A DNA stretch of 64,000 bases from positions 1,240,001 to 1,304,000 of the forward strand of contig NZ_CP036402.1 of the NCBI RefSeq assembly GCF_004322855.1, given 5' to 3'. A program made the position numbers and the translations under genes. This document shows, in pieces, positions 55,588 through 64,000 of the stretch (the stretch's first letter is position 1; every line of letters starts with the position of its first letter). This DNA is from Egibacter rhizosphaerae (GTDB lineage Bacteria > Actinomycetota > Nitriliruptoria > Euzebyales > Egibacteraceae). The notes under the pieces were generated by a model. The model saw only the letters and a program-made list of their open reading frames with translations, had not been told where the DNA came from and did not search any database.

Positions 55588-56684
55588 CACGGAGCTCCCT
55601 CCCGGAAGGCCCACTGGTCGGGCGGCACCCAACAGGCGGCGCGGACCGCGTGGCCTCGATCGGTGAGTTCCGGGGGGTCGTGTCGGCAACGATCGATCGC
55701 CTGCGGGCAGCGCGGGTGGAACAGGCAGCCGACCGGGAGGGCCCCGGGCTGTGGGGGTGCACCCGCCACCTGGGCGAGCGGGCCCCGTTCGCGGTCCCCG
55801 GTGGGGCGGGGCAACGCGCCGAGCAGGCCGTGGGTGTACGGGTGGTGGGGCTGGCGGAACAGCTCCCGTGTGGGGCCGCCCTCGACCACGCCGCCCGCGT
55901 ACATCACGAGCGTGCGTTCGGCGACGCGGGCGACGATCCCGAGGTCGTGGGTCACCCAGACGACCGCCATGCCGCGGTCACGCTGTAGACGCCGCACGAG
56001 GTTGACGACCTGCTGCTGGATCGTCGGGTCGAGCGCGGTCGTGGGCTCGTCGGCGATGAGGACGTCGGGGTCGAGAACCAGGGCCGCGGCGATGACCGCC
56101 CGTTGGCGCATCCCACCCGAGAACTCGTGGGGATAGGCCCGCGCCGCACGTCCTGGCTCGGGGATCCCGACCTCCCCGAGGCCCTCGACCGCCCGCTCGC
56201 GCGCCGCACGGCGGGACCAGCCGTGCGCTCGCAGACCCTCGGCGATCTGCTCGCCGATGCGCATGAGCGGATTCAGCGACGTCATCGGGTCCTGGTAGAT
56301 CATGGCGAGACGATCCCCGCGGATGCGCCGCAACGCGGTCTCGGGCGCACCGGCCAGCTCGGTCCGGCCATCGAGGCGCACCTCGCCCCCGGCGATCTCC
56401 GCGCCCGGCGGCAGCAGCCGCATCACCGACAGCATCGTGAGGCTCTTGCCGCACCCGCTCTCGCCCACCACCCCGAGCGTCTCGCCCGCGTGCAGGTCGA
56501 ACGACACGCCGCGGACCGCGTGCGCGCCGCCGGGCAGGGCCACCCGCAGGTCGCGCACCGACAACAGCGGCGCGCCCACCGCGTCCTCGGCGCGCTGTCC
56601 CCGCTCGGCGCGCTGTCCCCGCTCGGCGCGCTGTCCCGCCTCGGCGCGCTGTCCCCGGTCGGCGTTCGTCGCGTGCTCGCTCAT
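55587..56684 (-). CDS. Oligopeptide/muropeptide ABC transporter ATPase, OppD/DppD type
   Basis: 365 residues. An unusual hydrophilic N-terminus carries four RGQRAE-like hexapeptides (about 10-32), encoded by 18-bp repeats. Then Walker A GESGCGKSLT, YQDPMTSLNPLMR, signature FSGGMRQRAVIAAAL, Walker B VLIADEPTTALD and the C-terminal cysteine motif GCLFHPRCP. Overlaps oppC by four bases upstream. Confidence 0.93.
   Translation of the reverse strand: MSEHATNADRGQRAEAGQRAERGQRAERGQRAEDAVGAPLLSVRDLRVALPGGAHAVRGVSFDLHAGETLGVVGESGCGKSLTMLSVMRLLPPGAEIAGGEVRLDGRTELAGAPETALRRIRGDRLAMIYQDPMTSLNPLMRIGEQIAEGLRAHGWSRRAARERAVEGLGEVGIPEPGRAARAYPHEFSGGMRQRAVIAAALVLDPDVLIADEPTTALDPTIQQQVVNLVRRLQRDRGMAVVWVTHDLGIVARVAERTLVMYAGGVVEGGPTRELFRQPHHPYTHGLLGALPRPTGDRERGPLAQVAGAPPQPGALPVGCLFHPRCPQAIDRCRHDPPELTDRGHAVRAACWVPPDQWAFREGAP
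56587..56658. repeat. Four 18-bp tandem repeats in the oppD N-terminus
   Basis: Units of TCGGCGCGCTGTCCCCGC at 56587, 56605, 56623 and 56641, in frame, encoding RGQRAE or AGQRAE hexapeptides on the minus strand. Confidence 0.88.
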
Positions 56685-57586
56685 CGACCGCTCCGGGGGT
56701 CGAGCGCGTCACGCAACGCGTCGCCGAGCAGGTTGAGGCCCACGACCGCGAGCACCACGGCCACCGATGGGGCGATCAGCATCCACGGCGCCTGCGACGC
56801 GAGGCTTCTGCCCTCGCTCACCATCGAGCCGAGCGACGGCATCGGGGGCTGCGTCCCGAGACCCAGGAACGACAGGCTCGACTCGGTGATGATCGCCCAG
56901 CTGAACGCGAGCGCGATCTGCACGAGGACCGGCGAGGCCACGTTCGGCAGCAAGTGGCGCAGCAGGATCCGCGTGCGCGAGAACCCCAGCACACGGGTCG
57001 CCTGGACGAACTCGACGTCGCGCAGCGCGAGGACCGGTCCGCGCGCGACGCGGACGAACAGCGGGGTGAAGACGATCCCGATCGCCAGCGCCGTGTTCCG
57101 GGCCCCGGGCCCCAGCGCGGACACGATCGCCAGCGCCAGCAGGATCGCCGGGAACGCGAAGAACACGTCGTTGACCCGCATGATCGTGCGATCCACCCAC
57201 GACCCGAGGTAGCCCGCCAGCAACCCCACGAACGTCCCGAGGCTCGCGGCGAGCGCGACCGAGAGCGTCGCGACCTGCAGGGAGGACCAGATCCCGAACA
57301 TGACCCGCGAGGCGATGTCGCGACCGAACTGATCGGTGCCGAGCAGGTGCGCCGCCGACGGTCCTTCCAGGCGCACCAGCGAGTCCTGGGCGGTCGGGTC
57401 GTACATGGTCAGCCCGAGCGCCGCGAGGCCGCCCGTCACGACCATCGTGACGGTCAGCAGCACGCCGACGAGCCCCGAAGCGCTCTGCCACAACCGGCGG
57501 ATGCGGGCGGGGCCGCCGCCGGTCGCCGCAGGCGCGTCGCCGCCCTCGGCGGGCGAGGCGACCGCGGCGGACCGTGTGTCGCTCAT
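56681..57586 (-). CDS. ABC transporter permease, OppC/DppC type
   Basis: 301 residues, six membrane helices. LLGTDQFGRDIASRVMFG is the OppC signature; the EAA loop is VQATRVLGFSRTRILLRHLL; a cytoplasmic N-terminus of 30 residues precedes helix 1. Start lies 16 bases after the oppB stop; overlaps oppD. Confidence 0.93.
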   Translation of the reverse strand: MSDTRSAAVASPAEGGDAPAATGGGPARIRRLWQSASGLVGVLLTVTMVVTGGLAALGLTMYDPTAQDSLVRLEGPSAAHLLGTDQFGRDIASRVMFGIWSSLQVATLSVALAASLGTFVGLLAGYLGSWVDRTIMRVNDVFFAFPAILLALAIVSALGPGARNTALAIGIVFTPLFVRVARGPVLALRDVEFVQATRVLGFSRTRILLRHLLPNVASPVLVQIALAFSWAIITESSLSFLGLGTQPPMPSLGSMVSEGRSLASQAPWMLIAPSVAVVLAVVGLNLLGDALRDALDPRSGR

Positions 57587-57602
57587 GGGTCCCCTCCCCT
57601 CC

Positions 57603-58571
57603 TCACGAGAGCTTCACGCGCGGGTCGATGAGCGCGTACAACAGGTCGACGAGGAAGTTGACGAGCACGAACAGCGCAGCGATCACGAGCACGGTGCTCT
57701 GCACGACGGCGAAATCGCGCTGCACGATACCGGTGAGGACCAGGCGGCCGAGGCCCGGCAGCGAGAAGATCTCCTCGACGACGACGGTGCCGCCGAGCAG
57801 GTAACCGAACTGGATTCCGGTGATCGTCACGATCGGGATCAGGGCGTTGTGCAGCACGTGACGCCAGCGCACGCGCTGCGGGTGTACACCCTTGCCCACC
57901 GCCGTGCGGGCGAAGTCCTGCTGCCACATGTCCAGGTAGGACCCCCGGGTGGTGCGCATCACGATCGCCGCGAGCGCGGTCCCGAGCGTGATCGCGGGGA
58001 AGATCTGCTGGCCGACGTTCGCCGCCGGCGACTCGAAGAAGCCGACGTAGTCGCCGGCGCTCGGGAAGTAGCCGAACTGGGTCGAGAGCACCGCGATGAG
58101 CACCGCGCCGACCACGAAGTTCGGGGTGCCGAGCCCGAGCAGTCCGAACCCCTGGGCGGTCGCGTCACGCAACCCCCCGGGGCGCGAGGCGGCGAGCATG
58201 CCGAACGCGAGCCCGAGCGCGACGCCGATGATCGTGGCCATCACCGCGAGCTGGACGGTGATCGGCAGGGCGTTGGCGATCAACCCGCCGACGGGCTGGC
58301 CGCTGCGCAGGGAAACCCCGAGGTTGCCGGTCAGCACGTTGCCCAGCCAGCCGAAGTACTGCACGACGAGCGGGTCCCCGAGGCCGTAGTAGGCCTCGAG
58401 CGACGCCCGCTGCGCGTCCGTCAGGCCCGCGGCCTCGGTGCCCAGCATCACGGTGATCTCGTCGCCGGGGATGACGCGCAGCACGACGAACACGACGACC
58501 GACACGCCGAGGAGCGTGAGCACGGCGCCGACCAGGCGCCGCACGAGGAACCTCCAGTGCGTCGCTCGCAT
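57603..58571 (-). CDS. ABC transporter permease, OppB/DppB type
   Basis: 322 residues from the ATG at 58571 (GAGAGG five bases upstream). Six helices; the first, VGAVLTLLGVSVVVFVVLRVIPGD, is typical of OppB, and the EAA loop is DFARTAVGKGVHPQRVRWRHVL. Partner of OppC in the membrane pore. 62 bases after the binding protein gene. Confidence 0.93.
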   Translation of the reverse strand: MRATHWRFLVRRLVGAVLTLLGVSVVVFVVLRVIPGDEITVMLGTEAAGLTDAQRASLEAYYGLGDPLVVQYFGWLGNVLTGNLGVSLRSGQPVGGLIANALPITVQLAVMATIIGVALGLAFGMLAASRPGGLRDATAQGFGLLGLGTPNFVVGAVLIAVLSTQFGYFPSAGDYVGFFESPAANVGQQIFPAITLGTALAAIVMRTTRGSYLDMWQQDFARTAVGKGVHPQRVRWRHVLHNALIPIVTITGIQFGYLLGGTVVVEEIFSLPGLGRLVLTGIVQRDFAVVQSTVLVIAALFVLVNFLVDLLYALIDPRVKLS

Positions 58572-58633
58572 CACGACCTCTCGTCGGGGAGGGCGGGTCG
58601 ACGCGCGGGCGCCGACCCGCCGGCTCGGGCGGC

Positions 58634-60310
58634 CTACTGCCCGATCGACACGTCGCGCAGGGACCGCATGGAGCCGTCGGAGAACGGGACGAAGCCGTCC
58701 ACGTCGGGCTGGGTGATCCGGTACTCGAAACCGGTGTAGAGCCACGCCCACGGCGCATCCGCGTTCAACTGCTCGGAGATCTCCCGGTAGATGTCCTGGC
58801 GCGCCTCGACGTCGTCCTCCGCGAGCCCATCGGCGATCAACGAGTCGATCTCCTCGCTCTCGTGAGTGGCCACGTCGTTGAGGTCGCCATCCAGACCGAA
58901 GTACCGGGCGTACATGTTGTGCGGATCCGGGCGGCCGCCGTTCAGGGCGACGGCGACGTCGAAGTCGGGCTCGATCCACCGGTCGACGTAGACGCCGGAC
59001 TCGAGCACCTCGAGCTCGAGGTCGATGCCGACCTCGGCGAGCTGGGCCTGCAGCACCTGTCCCTCGTCGACCGCGGTGGCGTACCCGTCGGAGTTGATGA
59101 TCGCCGACGCCTCGAAGCCGTCCTCGTGGCCGGCCTCGGCGAGCAGGTCCATCGCATGGTCGGGGTCGGGCGGGTCGCAGTCGAGCCCCCCGTAGGGATC
59201 GAACTGCCACTCCGGCGCGGTGAACGGCCCGGTCACGCGTCCTTCACCGAGTGCAGCGGACTCGAGGACCTCCTCACGGTCGATCGCGCACGTGATGGCC
59301 TCACGCACCTCCTCCTGGTCGAAGGGCTCGCGCTCCTGGTTCATCATCAGGGTGCGGTAGGCGAGCGCGTCCGGGCGGTGGATGTCGACCTCCTCCTCGG
59401 GCAGGGTGAGAACGATGCTCGGGTCCTCGAGGACGCCGATGTCGAACTCGCCGGCCTGCAGGCCCGCGGCGATCGACGACTGCTCGGGCACGACCCGGAT
59501 GTTGACGGCGTCGACGAAGGGACCGTCACGCCAGTAGCCGTCGTTCGCGGACAGCCGGAACACCGAGCCCGGGTCCCACTCGTCGAACTCGAACGCGCCC
59601 GTGCCGTTCGGGTCGTCGTCGAAGGTCTCCGCCTCGATCGCCTCCTCGGGCACGATCGCGGCGTTCGCGTCCGCGAAGGCCGCGGGCAGGGTCTGGTCGG
59701 CCGCCGACAAGGAGAGCTCCACCGTGTGGTCGTCGGTGGCCTCGGCCGATTCGATCGTGCCGAAGTTGATCCCCGCCACCGCGCCGCTGTCGGGGTCGGT
59801 CAGCCGCTCGACGGTCGCCACCACGTCGTCGGCGGTGAGCGCGCCGCCGTCGTGGAACTCGACTCCGTCGCGCAGGTGGAACACCAGCGTTTCGTCGTCG
59901 GTGTACTCCCAGTCCTCGGCCAAGCCTTCGACGACGTTCAGATCCTGATCGAACTCGACGAGGGTCTCGTAGATCAGCTCCAGCGCCTCGCGGCTCTGGA
60001 ACGCGGTCGCCAGGTGCGGGTCCAGGTTGTCGACGTCCGCCGAGCGGGCCACCTCGAGCGTGCCGCCCTCGGCGGGAGCCTCGTCCGGCTCCTCGTCGGG
60101 GTCGTCGTCGGGATCGTCGGCCTCGTCGGGGTCGTCGGGGTCGTCGGCCTCCTCGGGGTCGTCGGCCTCCTCGGGGTCGTCGGCCTCCTCGGGGCCATCG
60201 TCGGGATCCTCGGGATCCTCCGCCTCGTCCGCCTCACAGGCGGCGAGGAGCACCGCCATCAGGCCCACGATGGCCAGCACCAACCAGGCTCTCGGTGTCG
60301 TCGCTCGCAT
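58634..60310 (-). CDS. Substrate-binding lipoprotein, family 5 (OppA/DppA type)
   Basis: 558 residues from an ATG seven bases after AAGGAG. Lipoprotein signal with LAAC lipobox at about 22-25, then a 55-residue Asp/Glu/Pro spacer made of DDPEEADDP-type repeats, then the SBP_bac_5 domain: DNLDPHLATAF, VFHLRDGVEFHDGGALTADDV, NGTGAFEFDEW, and REAITCAIDREEVL. Family members bind peptides, nickel, or muropeptides; the neighbours murQ and anmK point to muropeptides or MurNAc-peptides. Confidence 0.92.
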   Translation of the reverse strand: MRATTPRAWLVLAIVGLMAVLLAACEADEAEDPEDPDDGPEEADDPEEADDPEEADDPDDPDEADDPDDDPDEEPDEAPAEGGTLEVARSADVDNLDPHLATAFQSREALELIYETLVEFDQDLNVVEGLAEDWEYTDDETLVFHLRDGVEFHDGGALTADDVVATVERLTDPDSGAVAGINFGTIESAEATDDHTVELSLSAADQTLPAAFADANAAIVPEEAIEAETFDDDPNGTGAFEFDEWDPGSVFRLSANDGYWRDGPFVDAVNIRVVPEQSSIAAGLQAGEFDIGVLEDPSIVLTLPEEEVDIHRPDALAYRTLMMNQEREPFDQEEVREAITCAIDREEVLESAALGEGRVTGPFTAPEWQFDPYGGLDCDPPDPDHAMDLLAEAGHEDGFEASAIINSDGYATAVDEGQVLQAQLAEVGIDLELEVLESGVYVDRWIEPDFDVAVALNGGRPDPHNMYARYFGLDGDLNDVATHESEEIDSLIADGLAEDDVEARQDIYREISEQLNADAPWAWLYTGFEYRITQPDVDGFVPFSDGSMRSLRDVSIGQ

Positions 60311-60454
60311 CGATTCGGCTCCTTCCAGCTACCGGGCTTCGGGACGGACGGACACCGCGGCATCGCGTGCCGTGAGTCCGGGACCGGGCAACGGAGACAG
60401 CTCGCGCACGTGGGCGGCGATCCGCAGGGCGCGCGCGGCTGCGACCACGGACGC

Positions 60455-61414
60455 TCATCCCCGACCCCCGTCCTGCCCGCCGGCGGACGTCGCGCGACCC
60501 ACCCCGAGCGCGTCCAACGCCCCGCGGACCTTGCCCGACGCCTCTTCGAGGGCTCTGGTGGCGGGGGCGGAGGCGACCCCGGCGAGCAACATGACGAGGG
60601 CGACCTTGAGCGATCCGCCGGCGGCCTCGAGGGTGGCCCGGCACGTCGCCTCGTCCGCGCCGGAGGCCTCCCCCAGGATGGTCAGGGTGCGGCGTCGCAG
60701 CTTCTCGTTGCTCGCCGACAGGTCGACCATCAGGTTCGAGTAGGTCTTGCCGAGCCGCACCATCACCGCGGTGGAGAACGTGTTGAGCAGGAGCTTCTGC
60801 GCGGTCCCGGCCTTCAGGCGGGTCGAGCCGGCCACCGCCTCGGGTCCCGTGTCGGCGGCGACGTGCCAGTCGGCCAGCGGCGCCAGCGGAGCGGTGGGGT
60901 TCGCGCTGATGAGGGCCGTGGCCGCCCCGTTCCGGCGCGCCGCCTGCAGCACGCCGGACACGTAGGGCGTACGCCCACTCGCGGCCAGTCCCAACGCCAA
61001 GTCCCCGGGCCGGAGAACGGCTGCCGCCGCCTCCCCGTCCTCGACTCGGTCCTCGGCGCCCTCGATCGCGCTGGTCAGCGCCGTCGCGCCACCCGCCTGG
61101 TGGGCGACGACCCGGTCGGGTTCGAGGGAGAACGTCGGGGGCAGCTCCGCGGCGTCGAGCGCCGCGATCCGGCCCGACGTGCCCGCACCGAAGTAGTGGA
61201 TCCGCGCGCCTCGGCCCAGGCAGGCGACGCCCTCCTCGACCACCTCGGCCAGGACCGGCAAGGCCGCGGCCACGGCGTCGGGCACCCTCGCGTCCTCCTG
61301 GTTGATGCGCGCGAGGAGCTCGCGGGTCGTGAGCAGGTCGAGGTCGGTGGTGCGCGGGTTGCGGGCCTCGGTCGGCAATCCGGTGAGCGCGATCCCGTCG
61401 GAGTCCTCGGTCAC
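60455..61414 (-). CDS. murQ: N-acetylmuramic acid 6-phosphate etherase
   Basis: Cleaves MurNAc-6-P to GlcNAc-6-P and D-lactate. 319 residues from a GTG overlapping the murR stop. TEARNPRTTDLDLLTTRELL, SIS motif YFGAGTSGRIAALDAAELPPTF with the catalytic Glu, GLAASGRTPYVSG, ISANPTAPL and STRLKAGTAQKLLLNTFSTA are all typical. The preceding regulator and downstream anmK and transporter make a MurNAc salvage operon. Confidence 0.95.
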   Translation of the reverse strand: MTEDSDGIALTGLPTEARNPRTTDLDLLTTRELLARINQEDARVPDAVAAALPVLAEVVEEGVACLGRGARIHYFGAGTSGRIAALDAAELPPTFSLEPDRVVAHQAGGATALTSAIEGAEDRVEDGEAAAAVLRPGDLALGLAASGRTPYVSGVLQAARRNGAATALISANPTAPLAPLADWHVAADTGPEAVAGSTRLKAGTAQKLLLNTFSTAVMVRLGKTYSNLMVDLSASNEKLRRRTLTILGEASGADEATCRATLEAAGGSLKVALVMLLAGVASAPATRALEEASGKVRGALDALGVGRATSAGGQDGGRG

Positions 61415-62307
61415 GTTCCCCCCTCACGTCGATCGCGCACGGCCTCGAAGGTCACCGACAGCGCGGCCAGCGTGTCCTCGTACGTGTGCTGGGCGACCCC
61501 GACGAAGAGGGAGTCGACGACCACGAGCTGCGCGATCCGGCTCGACATGGCCCCCGACCGGAACGTCGTCTCGACCGCCGCGGTCGTGAGCACGTGCGCT
61601 GCGGCCCGCGCCAGCGGTGCACGCGAGGCGTTCGTGATCGCGATGGTCGTCGCGCCGTGTTGGGCCGCCACGCGCAGCGGGTCGATCGTGTCGCGGGTCT
61701 TGCCCGTGTGCGAGATGCCGATCGCCGCGTCACCCGGCTCGAGGAGCGCCGCCGAGGTGAGCGCGGCGTGGGGGTCACGCGACACGAAGGCGGCGCGGCC
61801 GATGCGGTGCAGCTTCTGCTGCAGATCCTCGGCGACCAGACCGGAGGCACCGACCCCGAACACCTCGAGACGCGGGGCGGCCACGAGCGCGGCGACCACG
61901 GCCTCGAGCGTCCCGGTGTCGAGTTGGGCGACGGTGTCCTCGACCGCACGGACCTCGGACGCACCGACCTTCTTCACGACCGTGCGCAGCGGGTCGTCCC
62001 GGCCGATGTCGCTGCCGAGGTCCCGGTCGGTCGGGTGTGTGCCCTGCGCCGCGGCCGCCGCCAGCGCGAGCCGGAAGCGGCGGTAGCCGTCGAACCCGAC
62101 CCGGCGACAGAAGCGCACGATGGTGGTCTCGGAGGCGCCGCACTCCCCGGCCAGATCGGTAATGCTGCGCTGCGACGCGGCGGCCGGGTCCGCGAGCAGC
62201 TGATCGGCGACCCGCTGCTCGACCGTCGAGAGGTCACCGCGCAGCCCGCGGATGCGCGCGATCAACTCCCCCGGATCTGGGGCGCGCGGCGGCACGTCGG
62301 TCGGCAC
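61411..62307 (-). CDS. RpiR-family regulator, MurR-like
   Basis: 298 residues from a GTG. N-terminal helix-turn-helix (about 28-85: LAGECGASETTIVRFCRRVGF) and C-terminal SIS domain (about 125-260: VFGVGASGLVAEDL, GISHTGKTRDTI) that should bind a sugar phosphate, by analogy MurNAc-6-P. First gene of the operon, preceded by a palindrome overlapping its promoter, so auto-repression relieved by ligand is likely. Confidence 0.93.
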   Translation of the reverse strand: MPTDVPPRAPDPGELIARIRGLRGDLSTVEQRVADQLLADPAAASQRSITDLAGECGASETTIVRFCRRVGFDGYRRFRLALAAAAAQGTHPTDRDLGSDIGRDDPLRTVVKKVGASEVRAVEDTVAQLDTGTLEAVVAALVAAPRLEVFGVGASGLVAEDLQQKLHRIGRAAFVSRDPHAALTSAALLEPGDAAIGISHTGKTRDTIDPLRVAAQHGATTIAITNASRAPLARAAAHVLTTAAVETTFRSGAMSSRIAQLVVVDSLFVGVAQHTYEDTLAALSVTFEAVRDRREGGT

Positions 62308-62317
62308 TCGGTACTTT

Positions 62318-62346
62318 CTTTCTTCGAACGTCGATCACGAAGAAAG
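62318..62346. promoter_or_regulatory. Operator-like palindrome for the murR-murQ operon
   Basis: CTTTCTTCG (62318-62326) and CGAAGAAAG (62338-62346) form a perfect 9-bp inverted repeat with an 11-base spacer, 11-39 bases before the murR start. The A/T-rich half-sites and spacing match what RpiR-family regulators commonly bind. Confidence 0.7.
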
Positions 62347-62373
62347 TTACTACCTACCGCTCCCACGACCCAA
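62344..62373 (-). promoter_or_regulatory. Candidate promoter of the murR operon
   Basis: On the minus strand TTGGGT (62373-62368) and TAACTT (62349-62344) are 18 bases apart. The -10 overlaps the proximal arm of the palindrome, so a bound regulator would block polymerase. Confidence 0.5.
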
Positions 62374-62413
62374 ACGGGTTCCCCCTGACCGCCGACCCCG
62401 GCCGCCCGGCCCC

Positions 62414-62452
62414 GGCCGGTCCCCGCGACCGGTGGGGCCGCGGGGACGGGCC
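62414..62452 (-). terminator. Strong hairpin after the CHRD/CWB2 gene
   Basis: GGCCGGTCCCCGCG (62414-62427) and CGCGGGGACGGGCC (62439-62452) make a 14-bp stem with one mismatch and an 11-base loop, 22 bases beyond the stop of the rightmost gene. It would separate that gene from the murR promoter. No U tract. Confidence 0.65.
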
Positions 62453-62474
62453 GGATCGGGTCCTGCCCCGAGGA

Positions 62475-64000
62475 TCAGTAGTCGCCGTTGTCGTCCTCGC
62501 CGCCGTCGTCATCGCCGCTGGCGGTCAGTTCAGCGATGCGATCGGCGCCACCGTCGGGCAGCTGTCCGCGGGCCACGCCGGGCGGAAACGCCTCGCTGTG
62601 GACGTTCACGTAGAAGCGGCTCGGGTCGCGCAGGATGTCGGCAACCGTGAGGTCGGCGAAGTCGTCCTGGAACTCGTCCTCGGCCACGGTGCCCGAGACC
62701 TCGCCGTCGCCGGCCTCGAGTTCCTCGCCGGTGGCGAAGAAGAACGCGATCGGGCCGTTCTCGGCGATGCGCCCCTCGTGCAGGTGTGCGCCGGGGGCCT
62801 CCGCGAACGCGTCGTCGTCGGGCAGGCCGACGGCGATGTCGAAGTCCACCTCGCCGTCGCCGGGCCGGAACGTGACCGTGGCCTCGCCCTCGGCGTCGCT
62901 GTCGACGCCGAAGCTCACCCCGTCGTCGTCCTCGACGACCTCGTGGTCGGCCGACAGCTCGACCTCGAATGTGGCGTCCCGGCTCGCGATATCGTCCTGG
63001 CCGCCGAACGGGAGCTGGCCGCGCACCGCACCGGCCGGGAAGCCGTTGCTGTGCAGGTCGACGTAGTACTCGTCGAGATCCGCAACGATCCCGTCCACGG
63101 TGAGGTCGCCGGCGTCGTCGGAGAAGTCGTCCTCGGTGACGGTGCCCGAGACCGCACCCCCGCCGGTCTGCAGACCATCGCCGTCGGCGAAGCCCACCAT
63201 GATCGGGCCGCTGGTCTCCAGATCGCCGGCGTGCAGGTGCACCCCGGGACCCTCGTCGAAGTCGTCGAACTCATCCACGTTGCTGGTGATGTCGAAGTCG
63301 ATCGAGCCCTCCGCGCGGTTCATCGTGAGCGCGGCCTCCCCCTCGCCGTCCGGAAGGCCCGCGAAGAGGTCGGGCGTCTCGCCCTCGGGCGCCTCGGGGT
63401 CGGGCTCGTTGATCCACGACAGCTCGATGCGGTAGGTCGGGTTGGACACCGCGGTGCGCGCCGCCTCCACGGTCTCCGCACTCACCGCGGCGGTGCCGCC
63501 GAAGACGTGCAGGGTGCTCACCTCCGCGGCGTGCTCGGCGAGGAAGTCCGCCGTGGCTCGTGGCAACGATCCGGTGAGCGTCAGCGGAGCGAGCGCCTCG
63601 CCGAGGTAGGGCGCGCTCGCGAGCGCGTCCGCACCGCCGAGGTCGTCGACCCCGGTCGCGAGACCGGTGTTCGCGGGGTCGAAGCCGAGCTCGTCGACGA
63701 AGAAGCCCGACACGGCCGCTGCCGTCTCGTCGCGGTCCGCGCCGGCGAGCCGGACGACGTCGTACTCCTCCGCCAGCGCCGCCTCGACCTCGTCACCGAT
63801 CGCCGCCGAGCCGCCCAGGATCGCGACCTGCTCCACCTCCAGGCCCTCGAGCGCGTCGACGGTGTCGTCGGGCAGCTCGTCGGTCTCGGTGAGCAGGATC
63901 GGGTGGATGCCGGCGTACGCGCCCGGCCCGCCGGCGAGCGCGTCGGGGAAGTTCCGGCCGTCGGCAAGCAGAGCGGTCGCACTGCCGCCCACCTCGCCGA
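62475..64000 (-). CDS. Surface protein with CWB2 repeats and two CHRD domains, 5' end outside window
   Basis: At least 508 residues; the frame is open to the window edge, so the N-terminus and signal peptide are missing. The first part shows CWB2 repeats (LLADGRNFPDALAGG, VEQVAILGGSAAIG, LHVFGGTAAVS). Two CHRD (chordin-type) domains follow, at about 195-330 and 335-485, each with a HLHxGxxxxxGPI motif and a YVxxHSxxFPxGxxRGQL end. The extreme C-terminus is acidic. CWB2 should hold it on the wall; CHRD function in bacteria is unclear. Confidence 0.88.
   Translation of the reverse strand, partial: GEVGGSATALLADGRNFPDALAGGPGAYAGIHPILLTETDELPDDTVDALEGLEVEQVAILGGSAAIGDEVEAALAEEYDVVRLAGADRDETAAAVSGFFVDELGFDPANTGLATGVDDLGGADALASAPYLGEALAPLTLTGSLPRATADFLAEHAAEVSTLHVFGGTAAVSAETVEAARTAVSNPTYRIELSWINEPDPEAPEGETPDLFAGLPDGEGEAALTMNRAEGSIDFDITSNVDEFDDFDEGPGVHLHAGDLETSGPIMVGFADGDGLQTGGGAVSGTVTEDDFSDDAGDLTVDGIVADLDEYYVDLHSNGFPAGAVRGQLPFGGQDDIASRDATFEVELSADHEVVEDDDGVSFGVDSDAEGEATVTFRPGDGEVDFDIAVGLPDDDAFAEAPGAHLHEGRIAENGPIAFFFATGEELEAGDGEVSGTVAEDEFQDDFADLTVADILRDPSRFYVNVHSEAFPPGVARGQLPDGGADRIAELTASGDDDGGEDDNGDY

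Noticed and set aside
58862-62086. 1074-codon plus-strand frame over oppA, murQ and murR
   Set aside because: Same reason: an antisense frame over strongly supported genes, with no ribosome site or domain.

Overview
The window is chromosomal DNA from a high-GC actinobacterium. Support comes from very high G+C throughout, GTG starts on many genes, an actinobacterial block argS-lysA-hom-thrC-thrB ... rho-rpmE-prfA-prmC-sua5-glyA-atp, a Rho with a long Arg/Gly-rich insertion, and several secreted proteins with cell-wall-binding type 2 (CWB2) repeats. Acid-rich secreted linkers and repeated CWB2 proteins remind me of Nitriliruptoria/Euzebya-like lineages, but that placement is inference.

Layout. 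0-16 kb: carbon and amino-acid metabolism (aminotransferase, alanine dehydrogenase, paired acyl-CoA dehydrogenases, MeaB, thiolase, methylmalonyl-CoA epimerase), a membrane Ser/Thr kinase translationally coupled to a mannose-6-phosphate-isomerase-like protein, an S9 peptidase and two cyclophilins. 16-25 kb: murA and a complete F1Fo ATP synthase operon (atpI, B, E, F, H, A, G, D, C). 25-33.5 kb: glyA, rpiB, a diverged Sua5, prmC, prfA, a DUF1385 protein, rpmE and rho. 33.5-40.7 kb: an accessory island on the opposite strand, lying between rho and thrB. 40.7-49 kb: thrB, thrC, a sugar-phosphate isomerase, hom, lysA, argS and a stand-alone receiver protein. 49-52 kb: a ferredoxin-NADP reductase, an unknown gene and a copper-nitrite-reductase-like membrane protein. 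52-62.4 kb: a probable muropeptide import and MurNAc recycling locus (serine hydrolase, AnmK, OppABCDF, MurQ, MurR). 62.4 kb to the end: a CWB2/CHRD surface protein cut by the window edge.

The island is the most unusual part. It encodes a CWB2 protein, a MauE-like membrane protein, a MauD-like thioredoxin, a Tat-exported protein that fuses a 12-cysteine methylamine-dehydrogenase-light-chain-like domain to CWB2-like repeats, and a membrane protein whose frame is interrupted by a UGA at residue 21. A 17-nt hairpin of SECIS type follows that UGA, so the gene may encode a selenoprotein. Together they look like a cell-wall-anchored thiol-redox system of unknown substrate.

An IS110-family element sits exactly at the mauE/mauD junction. 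Its 5' non-coding end carries a recognisable bridge RNA whose target guides match the insertion site and whose donor guides match the element ends. Removing the element in silico rebuilds an ATGA stop/start overlap between mauE and mauD.
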